In this document: positions 1 to 8,048 of the stretch, one piece after another
How positions within the stretch are numbered: position 1 is the stretch's first letter
How the letters are laid out: each line of letters starts with the position of its first letter
NCBI RefSeq assembly: GCF_000468755.1
Contig: NZ_AWEZ01000064.1
Location: 45,379-109,378, forward strand
Direction of reading: 5' to 3'
DNA: 64,000 bases
DNA from: Olsenella profusa F0195
GTDB taxonomy: Bacteria; Actinomycetota; Coriobacteriia; Coriobacteriales; Atopobiaceae
Translations under genes and position numbers: made by a program
Notes under the pieces: model-generated
What the model was told of the DNA's origin: nothing
What the model saw: only the letters and a program-made list of their open reading frames with translations
The model's database searches: none

Positions 1-1
1 G

Positions 2-61
2 TGCTTTGGATCCACCATCACGACGACCGAGGAGCTGGTGACAGCGCTCGCACAGGCGTGA
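2..61 (+). CDS. C-terminal end of an unidentified protein (partial)
   Basis: The reading frame is open from the window edge and ends at a TGA at 59-61. The last residues read FGSTITTTEELVTALAQA, which is helix-forming and typical of a globular protein C-terminus. Only 19 residues are visible, so no family can be named. The next small gene starts 50 bases later on the same strand and could share its transcript. Confidence 0.4.
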   Translation, partial: CFGSTITTTEELVTALAQA

Positions 62-111
62 GCGGACGGTAATGTCCCGGATGTATGGCGTCCACTAGAC
101 GAGGAGCGATC

Positions 112-237
112 ATGGCCTTTGATCCCTATGTGGTGTTCATCCAAGCAATGGCCTATGTGAAGGAGCTTTTGGGGCTGGCACTGATGATGCTGGGGTGCAT
201 CGCGCTGGTGAAGTACCTACGCACGCCTCATACGTAA
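112..237 (+). CDS. 41-aa single-pass membrane peptide
   Basis: ATG at 112 is preceded by GAGGAG (101-106) at 5-nt spacing, a convincing ribosome-binding site. The 41-residue product has a polar N-terminus, one hydrophobic helix (about residues 19-34, LLGLALMMLGCIALV) and a short basic tail (KYLRTPHT), so it probably sits in the cytoplasmic membrane with the tail inside. It is not a fragment of a recognisable larger protein. It follows the partial upstream gene and runs toward the 3' end of pnp, so the two transcripts converge. Function unknown. Confidence 0.5.
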   Translation: MAFDPYVVFIQAMAYVKELLGLALMMLGCIALVKYLRTPHT

Positions 238-357
238 GAGATCTTCTGCGGCAACATACGGTATGTGGTGCACACACAGGACCACCCACATGGTGGGCGG
301 CCCTGCTTTTCACCTCTGGTATTTGCACTGAGGCAGAACTGGCTGCGACACCGAGGC

Positions 358-2577
358 CTATCCCTCGTGGTGACGACGGGGCTGGCGGCCGGAGCCGTTG
401 CCCGTGCCCCTGTCGCCCGGATGACGATGCCCACGCGCGTGGCGCGTACCGTTGTGCTCGTGGGACGCGCCGGGACCGGCGGGAGCCTCGGGCTTGTCGA
501 GACGATCCAGGCTCACCTTGCCCTTCTCGTCCACCTCGATGACCTTGACCTTGACCTCGTCACCGATGTTGAGGACGTTCTCGACCTTCTCCACGCGACC
601 CTTGGCGACGCGGGAGATGTGCAGCAGGCCGTCCTTGCCCGGCAGTAGCTCGACGAAGGCACCGAAGGGCTGGATGTTGACCACGCGACCAGTGTACTCC
701 TCGCCCATCTCGGGCACCTTGACGATGGCCTTGATGCGCTCGGCGGCCTCCGTACCCGCGCCACCGGTGCCGGCGATGAAGACGGTGCCGTCCTCCTGGA
801 TGTCGATCGTGGCGCCCGTGTCGTCCTGGATGCCACGGATGACCTTGCCGCCGGAGCCGATGACGTCGCGGATCTTGTCCGTGGGGATGGAGAGGCTGAT
901 GATGGAGGGCGCCGTCTCCTTGGTGGACGTGCGCGGCGCGGGAATCTCGTCGAGCATGGCGTCGAGGATGAGCATGCGGCCCTCGTGCGCCTGTTGGAGT
1001 GCCTGCCTCAGGATCTCGGGCGTGAGGCCGGTGGCCTTGTTGTCCATCTGCATGGCCGTGATGCCCTTGGTGGTGCCGCACACCTTGAAGTCCATGTCAC
1101 CCAGGAAGTCCTCGAGGCCCTGGATGTCGGTGAGGACCACCGTCTTGCCCTCCTCTTGGATGAGGCCCATGGCCACACCGGAGACGGGGCGCCTGAGCGG
1201 CACGCCCGCGTCCATGAGGGCGAGCGTCGAGCCGCAGGTGGATGCCATCGAGGAGGAGCCGTTGGACTCCATGACCTCGGAGACCACGCGGATGGTGTAG
1301 GGAAACTCGTCCTCGGAGGGGATCACGGGCAGCAGTGCCCGTTCGGCCAGGTTGCCGTGACCGATCTCGCGGCGCTTGGGGCTGCCCATGCGACCCGTCT
1401 CGCCGGTGCAGAACGGCGGGAAGTTGTAGTGGTGGATGTAGCGCTTGCCGTCGACCGGCTCGATGGTGTCAAGACGCTGCCACTCGTTGAGCATGCCGAG
1501 GGTGGCCACGGAGAGCACCTGGGTCTGACCACGCTGGAAGAGGCCGGAGCCATGCACGAGCGGCAGGTAGTTGGGCTTCACCATGAGCGGGCGCACCTCG
1601 GTGGCGGAGCGTCCGTCCACGCGCTCGCCGGTCTCCACGACCATCGTGCGCATGGCGTGCTTCTCGAGGCTCTTGAGCTCCACGGGGATGGCGCGGCCCC
1701 ACTCGACCTGCTCCTCCTCGGAGAACTCGGCCCGGATGGCCTCCTTCAGGTCCTCGACCCTGCCCATGCGGGAGAGCTTGTCTGCGTTCTTGAGGGCGGC
1801 GCTCATCTCCTCGAAGTGCGCCCATACGCGCTCATGCACCTCGGGCACGGGCTGGTCAAGCTCGTAGTGCCGCTGGACGATGGGGCCGCCCACCTCCTCT
1901 ACCTTGGCAAAGAACCTCTTCTCCTCCTTGCAGAAGGCCGCGATGGCCTCCTGGCCAAAGGCCATGGCGGCCAGCATGTCCTCCTCGGAGATCTCCTGGG
2001 CGCCCGCCTCGAGCATGGAGATGAAGGTGGCTGAGCCCGCGAGCTCGAGGTCGAGGTCGGACGCATCGCGCTCCTCATAGGTGGGGTTCACGACGAACTC
2101 GCCGGTCTCGACGTTGCGACCGATGCGCACGCCGGCCAGCGGACCCTCGAAGGGCACGCCACCCACCGTGAGCGCCGCGGAGGCGCCCATGATGGAGATG
2201 GTGTCGACGGAGTTCACCTGATCGGCCACGAGTGGCATGGCCACGATCTGGACCTCGTTGCGAAAGCCCTCCGGGAAGGACGGGCGGATGGGGCGATCGA
2301 TCATGCGGGCCGTGAGGGTGGCCTTCTCGGAGGGACGGGCCTCGCGCTTGAGGTAGCCGCCGGGGATGCGGCCCACGGCGTACATCTTCTCGATGAAGTC
2401 AACGGTGAGCGGGAAGAAGTCGTAGTTCTTGCGCTCCTTGGAGACCACCACGGTCACGTTGACCGTAGAGTCGCCGCAGGACACCAGGCACTCTCCGGTA
2501 GCCTGCTTTGCGAGCTCGCCTGTGGTGAGGGCATAGTGCTTGCCATAGAGGTCGAACTCGTGCGTAACCTTTGCCAT
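358..2577 (-). CDS. pnp: Polyribonucleotide nucleotidyltransferase (PNPase)
   Basis: PNPase degrades RNA phosphorolytically from the 3' end and takes part in mRNA turnover. The 739-aa product has the full domain order: two RNase PH-like domains with an alpha-helical linker (about 1-550), a KH domain (564-622, with VIGSGGKVI) and an S1 domain (about 626-693). After S1 comes a 46-residue low-complexity tail rich in H, R and G, a plausible extra RNA contact. ATG at 2577 begins MAKVTHEFDLYGK. It lies downstream of rpsO on the same strand, the classic rpsO-pnp order, with two hairpins between them. Its length is normal for the family. Confidence 0.98.
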   Translation of the reverse strand: MAKVTHEFDLYGKHYALTTGELAKQATGECLVSCGDSTVNVTVVVSKERKNYDFFPLTVDFIEKMYAVGRIPGGYLKREARPSEKATLTARMIDRPIRPSFPEGFRNEVQIVAMPLVADQVNSVDTISIMGASAALTVGGVPFEGPLAGVRIGRNVETGEFVVNPTYEERDASDLDLELAGSATFISMLEAGAQEISEEDMLAAMAFGQEAIAAFCKEEKRFFAKVEEVGGPIVQRHYELDQPVPEVHERVWAHFEEMSAALKNADKLSRMGRVEDLKEAIRAEFSEEEQVEWGRAIPVELKSLEKHAMRTMVVETGERVDGRSATEVRPLMVKPNYLPLVHGSGLFQRGQTQVLSVATLGMLNEWQRLDTIEPVDGKRYIHHYNFPPFCTGETGRMGSPKRREIGHGNLAERALLPVIPSEDEFPYTIRVVSEVMESNGSSSMASTCGSTLALMDAGVPLRRPVSGVAMGLIQEEGKTVVLTDIQGLEDFLGDMDFKVCGTTKGITAMQMDNKATGLTPEILRQALQQAHEGRMLILDAMLDEIPAPRTSTKETAPSIISLSIPTDKIRDVIGSGGKVIRGIQDDTGATIDIQEDGTVFIAGTGGAGTEAAERIKAIVKVPEMGEEYTGRVVNIQPFGAFVELLPGKDGLLHISRVAKGRVEKVENVLNIGDEVKVKVIEVDEKGKVSLDRLDKPEAPAGPGASHEHNGTRHARGHRHPGDRGTGNGSGRQPRRHHEG

Positions 2578-2596
2578 TTCTTTTCCTCTGCTATCT

Positions 2597-2618
2597 CCGC
2601 CTGCCCCATTGCAGGCGG
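2597..2618 (-). promoter_or_regulatory. Hairpin in the pnp leader
   Basis: A perfect 8-bp inverted repeat (CCGCCTGC / GCAGGCGG, loop of 6) lies about 20 nt upstream of the pnp start. PNPase and RNase III control pnp through a leader stem-loop in enterobacteria. A similar role here is inference from position and structure only. Confidence 0.45.
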
Positions 2619-2630
2619 GCCGTCATGAAA

Positions 2631-2654
2631 GAGGAGCGCCCGCAGGCGCCCCTC
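2631..2654 (-). terminator. Hairpin between rpsO and pnp
   Basis: The stem is GAGGGGCGCC / GGCGCTCCTC with one mismatch and a 4-nt loop. On the minus strand it is followed by TTTC. It lies directly after rpsO and before pnp, so it may be a partial terminator or an RNA-processing site separating the two messages. The U tract is short. Confidence 0.5.
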
Positions 2655-2672
2655 ACATAGCCATATGTGATG

Positions 2673-2951
2673 CTACTGGATGTTGTCGCGGATGCCCAGG
2701 CTCTTGATGAGCGAACGATAGGCCTCGACGTCCTGCCTCTTGATGTAGGAGAGCAGGCGACGGCGCTGGCCGACGAGCATGAGCAGGCCGCGGCGGGTGT
2801 GGTAGTCCTTCTTGTGGGACTTCATGTGCTCGGTGAGGCCCTTGATGCGCTCGGAAAGCAGGGCGACCTGGACGGCGGCGGAACCGGAGTCCCTCTCGTC
2901 CTTGCCGTACTGCTTGATGAGCTCGGCCTTGCGCTCCTTGGTGACTGCCAT
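2673..2951 (-). CDS. rpsO: 30S ribosomal protein S15
   Basis: The 92-residue protein starts [12 protein letters not shown] and contains the S15 signature region ([17 protein letters not shown], then [18 protein letters not shown]). S15 binds 16S rRNA helices 20-22 and organises the platform of the 30S subunit. The frame continues upstream without a stop, but ATG at 2951 is chosen because family similarity begins there and AGAGGA precedes it. It forms the usual pair with pnp downstream. Confidence 0.97.
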   Translation of the reverse strand: MAVTKERKAELIKQYGKDERDSGSAAVQVALLSERIKGLTEHMKSHKKDYHTRRGLLMLVGQRRRLLSYIKRQDVEAYRSLIKSLGIRDNIQ

Positions 2952-3217
2952 GGTGGATCCTCTCTTTCGTATGATTCGCCTCGGACTGGGACGGCCGCCT
3001 GGCATGGGCGGGCCACCAAGTGGGAGGTACAGACTTGGATAGAGTACCATGCCTGTCATGCGAAGTCACACGGGATGGGCGGCATGCATGCAAACCCGCA
3101 GCTTGCACACATTGCGTGCCAGGCGACGTCCGTGTTACGAGCTGCGCACGGCGCCCCATGAGGCGGTATCGTAGGCATGGAGTACCCCAAAGACGTCCAT
3201 CTGAAGGGATGATATCC

Positions 3218-4339
3218 ATGCGCTGTCCTACCTGCGGAACCGAACAACCCGACGAATCGGCCGTGTGCACGACGTGTGGGACACGGCTGGGCCAGCAAGT
3301 GTCCCAGGATGCGTCGGGAACCTCGTCGTCGCCTGTCGCACCTCCAGCCGGGCAGCCCTCGGTCCGGCCGCCTGCCATGCCACAGATGCCCGGTGTGCCT
3401 GTGCCGCCGACGTATACGACGCCTGCAGAGCCGCTCCCCCCGCAGCAGACGCCTCATGGTCACATGTTTTCTGCCGTCGTGACAGGCGTCGTCGTGGCAG
3501 CCGCCTGCGCCGCCATCGTGGTCGCCCTCTCGCTCAGCGGCGCCATCACGCTCAGGCCCGAGCAGGAGATCCGCGCCGATGAGGATGCCGTGATCGCCTC
3601 GCAGCAACCCACGCTCCTCACGGGAACCACGCTCACGGAAGACCAGCTCGACTACCCCGTGGCAAGCTACACATATAATGGCGTGGTGCACGTGATCAGT
3701 GCCCGAGAGGTCATCATGTATGGCTCCTCCCTTGAGGCGGCAAAGAACGATGACGGCACCTACACCATGCCCACAGCCGACACGGTGCTCAGCATAGTGC
3801 GCACCAACGCTCTCCTGGAGGAGGCCAAAAACCAAGGCATCACGGTTTCCGATGAGGAGGTGAGTGCCTACGCGCGTCAGTATAGCGGCACTGATGACTT
3901 TGATGACATCGCCCAGCGCTATGGCATAGAGGTCGATGAAGCCAAGGAGCAGGTCACTCATGCTGCGACGCTATTAAAGCTCAAGGACAAGGTGACCAAC
4001 GGTCCGATAGGTGATGTGCCGACAGCGCCCGACCAGCCGAGTGATGGCAACCCGGATATGACGTCGGTAGACTATGCCCGCTACATCATCGACCTTGCCG
4101 GGGACGAATGGGATGCCGAGGCAGGCACGTGGAGGGATCCCGACAGTCCCTACGCACTGGCACTGGCCGGTTATGAGGTGACCAACGACTCGGCGTCCTA
4201 CGCCGCGGCACAGGCTGCGTACGCGGTCGCCGTCCAGAAGTATCAGCAGGCAACACAAGCGGCGAGCAAGACTTGGACGGACTATGTGAACAGCGTGTTT
4301 GGAGCTGCAGACGTCCACATCGGTACCCTCGTGTCGTAG
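3218..4339 (+). CDS. Zinc-ribbon, single-TM protein with SurA-like extracellular region
   Basis: The 373-aa protein starts with a zinc ribbon (MRCPTCG...CTTCG, two CxxC knuckles) and a Pro-rich linker. A transmembrane helix follows at about residues 88-115 (FSAVVTGVVVAAACAAIVVALSLSGA), then an extracellular part of about 255 residues. That part carries helical segments like the N-terminal domain of SurA/PrsA foldases (LLEEAKNQGITVSDEEVSAYA) but no PPIase domain. ATG 3218 is preferred because GAAGGG lies 9 nt upstream; ATG 3209 is possible. It may help fold or tether secreted proteins; this is inference. Divergent from rpsO. Confidence 0.7.
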   Translation: MRCPTCGTEQPDESAVCTTCGTRLGQQVSQDASGTSSSPVAPPAGQPSVRPPAMPQMPGVPVPPTYTTPAEPLPPQQTPHGHMFSAVVTGVVVAAACAAIVVALSLSGAITLRPEQEIRADEDAVIASQQPTLLTGTTLTEDQLDYPVASYTYNGVVHVISAREVIMYGSSLEAAKNDDGTYTMPTADTVLSIVRTNALLEEAKNQGITVSDEEVSAYARQYSGTDDFDDIAQRYGIEVDEAKEQVTHAATLLKLKDKVTNGPIGDVPTAPDQPSDGNPDMTSVDYARYIIDLAGDEWDAEAGTWRDPDSPYALALAGYEVTNDSASYAAAQAAYAVAVQKYQQATQAASKTWTDYVNSVFGAADVHIGTLVS

Positions 4340-4450
4340 GCCCAGCTCTTCTCGCTGTTTCCCCTCTTTGAAAATGTCTTGGCATAGGTAGAAAGGTGGA
4401 TAATCAGGGGACCCGACGCCCCGTCCGCTGCCGACAGGAAGGACTCCCCG

Positions 4451-5272
4451 ATGCCACACAGGCCCAAGCTCCTCGCGCTCGACATGGATGGAACGCTGCT
4501 CACGAGCACGAAGCAGATAGCGGCCCAGACGTCCGAGGCCCTGGCGGCCCTCTGTGCCACGGGCGTCACCATCGCGCTCTCCACCGGTCGCGGGCCGGCG
4601 GAGCTCAACGACTTCGCGGGGCGGCTCCCCTGGGCTTCGCTTGGCTCGCTCTGTAGTGGCGGTCTCGTATATGACCTGCGCGCCGGCAGGCCCCTCGCGA
4701 GCACGCCCATCCCCGATGCAGAGGCCTTGGCCTGCATCGGGGCCGGCGGGCGCGAGGGTGCCATGGTGCACCTGAGCACCACCACCCGCTCCGTCACGCA
4801 GACGGGCTTCATCGAGCACTGCGAGGACTATGCCGTGGGCGTCTACAAGCCCATGTTCCGCCGGCAGTGGGATTGCTCGGACGACCTTACGGCCTACGTC
4901 GCCGACCATCCCAACGCCGTCATCAAGATAGACATCTACCACCCCAGCCCCGCGGCCCGCGAGAGAACGCTCGCCCAGCTCTCGGCGGACACGTCCCTTG
5001 CGCTCAAGCGTGCGGAGACCACCTCGGTGGAGTGCACCGCCCGCGGCGTCGACAAGGCCCTCGGCCTCATGCGTCTGTGCGGGCTGTTGGGCATCGACCG
5101 TGCCGACGTGGTGGCCATCGGCGATGATGACAACGACCTCGACGCACTCGAGGTGGCGGGGACGGCCGTTGCCATGGGCAACGCGAACGAGCGCGTGCAG
5201 GCCGTCTGTGACCTGGTCGTTGCGGACAACGACCACAACGGCATCGTCGAGGCCATCGAGTGGCTCTTCTAG
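4451..5272 (+). CDS. Cof-type HAD-superfamily phosphatase
   Basis: A 273-aa HAD hydrolase of the Cof/YbiV class, probably acting on small phosphorylated metabolites or flavins in the cytoplasm. Motif I is LALDMDGTLL (nucleophile Asp), motif II is IALSTGRG and motif IV is AIGDDDNDLDAL near the C-terminus; a C2-type cap lies between. Length is normal. AGGAAGGA precedes ATG 4451 at good spacing. It is monocistronic, with a hairpin downstream at 5329-5351. The substrate cannot be read from the sequence. Confidence 0.9.
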   Translation: MPHRPKLLALDMDGTLLTSTKQIAAQTSEALAALCATGVTIALSTGRGPAELNDFAGRLPWASLGSLCSGGLVYDLRAGRPLASTPIPDAEALACIGAGGREGAMVHLSTTTRSVTQTGFIEHCEDYAVGVYKPMFRRQWDCSDDLTAYVADHPNAVIKIDIYHPSPAARERTLAQLSADTSLALKRAETTSVECTARGVDKALGLMRLCGLLGIDRADVVAIGDDDNDLDALEVAGTAVAMGNANERVQAVCDLVVADNDHNGIVEAIEWLF

Positions 5273-5328
5273 GCCATCCGTCCGAGTCGTTCGCATTCTT
5301 TGGGAGGGGCCTGCGCATTCCTCTCAAC

Positions 5329-5351
5329 ATAACCACAGGTAGCTGTGTTAT
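5329..5351 (+). terminator. Stem-loop after the HAD gene
   Basis: ATAACCACAG / CTGTGTTAT pairs around a GTAG loop with one bulged base, between the convergent HAD gene and recO. The T tract is weak, so termination on either strand is likely but not proven. Confidence 0.4.
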
Positions 5352-5444
5352 TGACTCTACAGTTTATCGCGGATGGCGGCCCAACAGTGCATACGACTCC
5401 ATCAGCCGGGAGGAGAGATTGCATACGACTCAGGAAGGGGCAGC

Positions 5445-6197
5445 CTAGACGCTGAGCAGGAACTCGAAGGCGCGCAGGCGCGCGTCGAGATGCGTGGCGG
5501 CCCACCGGTGCGCGAGCGAGACCAGCTCCGTCGAGGTCTCGAGGTCGATCCCCGATGCCAGGAGCGCGTCGAAGGTGAGCCCGATGAGGGAGCAGAGCCA
5601 GTCGCGTCGCGCCGGGCCCATCTCCTCGGCACCCGGCACGTCCTTGGCGCAGCTCGCGCACAGCACGCCGCCCGCGCGCACGGAGAAGTACGAGACATCC
5701 GCATCCCCACAGGCCACGCACGAGTCGAGCGCGGGGCGCCACCCTGCATGGGCCAGCACCTTGAAGGCGTAGGTCGCGACGACCAGGTCGAGATGCTCCT
5801 GGTCCGCGGCCTGCTCGACGGCCGCCAGTGCGCGTGAGCAGATGGGATACAAAAAGCCGTCCTTGCTGTCCTGAAAGCACGTGAGGCGGGCGACCTCGGC
5901 GATGGCGCTTGCGGCGCTCAAGCGCGCGAAGTCTCCGCGTATACGCTGGTGTGCATCGACGAGCGACGCCTCGGAGACGATGTCCAGCGCCCCCCTGCCC
6001 TTGGCCAGCAGGAAGTCCGTCTCCGAGAAGAGCTCCACACGCGAGGCGAGGCGTCCACCCGGCTTGCGGGCACCCTTGGCAACGGCGCGCACCTCGGCTC
6101 CCGACGCCGCGAGCAGCGTGAGGATGAGGTCCTGCTCCGCGAGCTTCGTGCGGTCGAGTACGATGGCGCTCGTACGGTATGTACGCCGACCCGCCAT
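5445..6197 (-). CDS. recO: DNA repair protein RecO
   Basis: RecO works with RecF/RecR to load RecA onto SSB-coated single-stranded DNA. The 250-aa product has an N-terminal OB fold (MAGRRTYRTSAIVLDRTKL) followed by the helical C-terminal domain with a zinc site (CVACG ... CASC at about 150-180). ATG 6197 is chosen because similarity starts there and it lies 8 nt after the era stop. It is the last gene of the dnaJ-to-recO operon, and the era-recO pairing is common in Gram-positives. Confidence 0.95.
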   Translation of the reverse strand: MAGRRTYRTSAIVLDRTKLAEQDLILTLLAASGAEVRAVAKGARKPGGRLASRVELFSETDFLLAKGRGALDIVSEASLVDAHQRIRGDFARLSAASAIAEVARLTCFQDSKDGFLYPICSRALAAVEQAADQEHLDLVVATYAFKVLAHAGWRPALDSCVACGDADVSYFSVRAGGVLCASCAKDVPGAEEMGPARRDWLCSLIGLTFDALLASGIDLETSTELVSLAHRWAATHLDARLRAFEFLLSV

Positions 6198-6205
6198 AGC
6201 TTGGC

Positions 6206-7138
6206 CTACTCCTCCACCGTGAGGCCCATGTGACGGATCTCGTTCTGGTCGCGTCGCCACTGCGGACGCACGTGCACCGTCAGGTCGAGGAAGACCCTGG
6301 CTCCCAGCAGTCGCTCGACATCCACGCGCGCCGCACTGCCGATGCGCTTGATCACGGTGCCCTTCCTGCCGATGACCATGGCCTTCTGCCCCTCGCGCTC
6401 AACCACGATGGTGCAGGTGACAGAGGCGTGCCCGTCGTGGGCCCACGCGATGTCATTGCAGAGCACGCCCACGGAGTGGGGCACCTCCTGTCTCATGTTG
6501 AGAAGGACCTTCTCGCGCACGAACTCGGCCACGAGCTCCTCGTCGGTCATGTCCACGTCCATGTCCTCGGGGAACCATCGCGGTCCCACGGGCAGATGCG
6601 CTGACACGAGGCTCACGAACGAGCGGACGTTGAAGCCCTCCTTGGCCGAGAGCACGAGCGCGTCATCGAAGGGGGTCAACCCTCGACCTGCCTCGAGCTG
6701 AGCCTGAGCCTTTTCGGGTTCGACCAGGTCAGCCTTGGTGATGACGAGCAGTTTGTAGGGAGCCTTGGACTCCTGCACGTGGCGGGCCACCCACTCGTCT
6801 CCCCTGCCCACCGGTTTGGTGGCATCGATCAGGAGGCTCGCTATGTCCACCTCCGCGAGCTCGGCGATCGCTGCCCTGTTGAGCTCCTTGCCCAGGGTGT
6901 CCTTGGGCTTGTGCAGCCCCGGCGTGTCCACGATCACGAGCTGGGAGTCCGGTGTGTTCACGACGGCCCTCATGCGGCGGCGCGTGGTCTGAGCCACGGG
7001 GCCCGTGATGGCGATCTTGCCGCCGTAGCAGGCATTGAGCAGCGTGGACTTGCCCACGTTGGGCCGCCCCACCAATGCGACGAAACCGCTGTGGAACTCT
7101 TGAGTCTTGGGGGCGCTTGTGTCCGTGTCCATGGGCAT
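6206..7138 (-). CDS. era: GTPase Era
   Basis: Era is an essential GTPase that binds the 3' end of 16S rRNA during 30S maturation. The 310-aa protein shows G1 (GRPNVGKST), G3 (DTPGLHKP), G4 (TKAD) and G5 (SAKEG). A C-terminal KH domain (VIGRKGTVIKRIG) binds RNA. Starts at 7138 (MPMDTDTS) and 7132 are both possible, since AAGGTAAGG precedes both. It sits between dgkA and recO in the operon, with a 26-nt gap after dgkA. Confidence 0.96.
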   Translation of the reverse strand: MPMDTDTSAPKTQEFHSGFVALVGRPNVGKSTLLNACYGGKIAITGPVAQTTRRRMRAVVNTPDSQLVIVDTPGLHKPKDTLGKELNRAAIAELAEVDIASLLIDATKPVGRGDEWVARHVQESKAPYKLLVITKADLVEPEKAQAQLEAGRGLTPFDDALVLSAKEGFNVRSFVSLVSAHLPVGPRWFPEDMDVDMTDEELVAEFVREKVLLNMRQEVPHSVGVLCNDIAWAHDGHASVTCTIVVEREGQKAMVIGRKGTVIKRIGSAARVDVERLLGARVFLDLTVHVRPQWRRDQNEIRHMGLTVEE

Positions 7139-7164
7139 CCTTACCTTGGGAAACTGGGGAGGGG

Positions 7165-7542
7165 TCAGCGGAAGAACAGCGCGTTCACGTACACGCAGAT
7201 GCCCGCAAGGGCCACGAGCAGTGTGGTCACCCAGGTCGCTGCCGCCGCGACGTCCTTTGCGCGGCCCGCGAGCGGATGGAACTCGGGGCTCACGAGGTCC
7301 ACCACGGTCTCGATGGCGGTGTTCAGAAGCTCGCTGGCCAGCACGACGGCTATGCAGATGAGGATGATGGCCCAGCTCACGAGGTCGAGCTGGCACACGA
7401 AGCCCATCGCGATGGCAAGCGCCCCACCGGCCAGCATCACCTTGAAGTTGCGCTCCTGCAGCGCTGCGCTCCTGAAGCCCTGAAAGGCGAAGAGAAAGCT
7501 CCTGCGGAACGAGGGGTGGTGCGGGTTCTTGCCGGGGATCAT
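7165..7542 (-). CDS. dgkA: Diacylglycerol/undecaprenol kinase (DgkA family)
   Basis: A 125-aa integral membrane kinase that phosphorylates undecaprenol or diacylglycerol to recycle lipid carriers. It has three hydrophobic segments and the family motif ASELLNTAIETVVDL, with the catalytic Glu/Asn region at about residues 70-84. ATG 7542 overlaps the ybeY stop by 4 nt, implying translational coupling. In Gram-positives the preferred substrate is usually undecaprenol; that is family knowledge, not shown here. Confidence 0.93.
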   Translation of the reverse strand: MIPGKNPHHPSFRRSFLFAFQGFRSAALQERNFKVMLAGGALAIAMGFVCQLDLVSWAIILICIAVVLASELLNTAIETVVDLVSPEFHPLAGRAKDVAAAATWVTTLLVALAGICVYVNALFFR

Positions 7543-8048
7543 CGATCCTCACCCTCCCGATGCCGCGTGAGCGTCACGGGGTCGATGGGCGCGTCCGTGG
7601 CGATCCTGACCACTAGCGCATCCTCGCGAGCCTCCATGATCGCGGCCTCCGCATCGTCGAGATGGTCATACCCCAGAAGATGCAGCAGGCCATGTACGAG
7701 CAGCAGGCGGAACTCATCCGCATACGTGGTGCCGAACTCCCGCGCCTGACGCTCGATGTAGGCGGGTGCCAACACGACGTCTCCCAGTTCGCAGGGCTCA
7801 CCGGGGGCGAGGTCGGGATCATCGGGTCGCTCGCACCCGAGCGAGAGCACGTCGGTCGGCCTGTCCTGGCCGCGCCACGCGCGGTTGAGGGCGCGCATGC
7901 GCCCGTCCGTGACCACGCTCACCGAGACGGAACAGGGCCGAGTGACCTCCTCCTCGGCGAACACGAGGGCGACATCCGCCTCCAGCTCGCGAAGGTCGAT
8001 GGGGGCCGACACCCCCTCGTCACACGAGACGTCGACCTCACTCGTCAT
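7539..8048 (-). CDS. ybeY: Endoribonuclease YbeY (16S rRNA maturation)
   Basis: YbeY is a single-strand endoribonuclease used in 16S 3'-end processing and ribosome quality control. The 169-aa product has the zinc-binding motif VHGLLHLLGYDH. The frame extends upstream, but ATG 8048 gives the family-length protein and overlaps the end of phoH by 11 nt. The gene keeps its usual partners phoH and era. An N-terminal acidic stretch precedes the conserved core. Confidence 0.95.
   Translation of the reverse strand: MTSEVDVSCDEGVSAPIDLRELEADVALVFAEEEVTRPCSVSVSVVTDGRMRALNRAWRGQDRPTDVLSLGCERPDDPDLAPGEPCELGDVVLAPAYIERQAREFGTTYADEFRLLLVHGLLHLLGYDHLDDAEAAIMEAREDALVVRIATDAPIDPVTLTRHREGEDR

Noticed and set aside
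3020..3217. 66-residue upstream extension of the zinc-ribbon protein
   Set aside because: Cys/Arg-rich random-looking sequence covering the divergent promoter region; the GAAGGG site fits ATG 3218.
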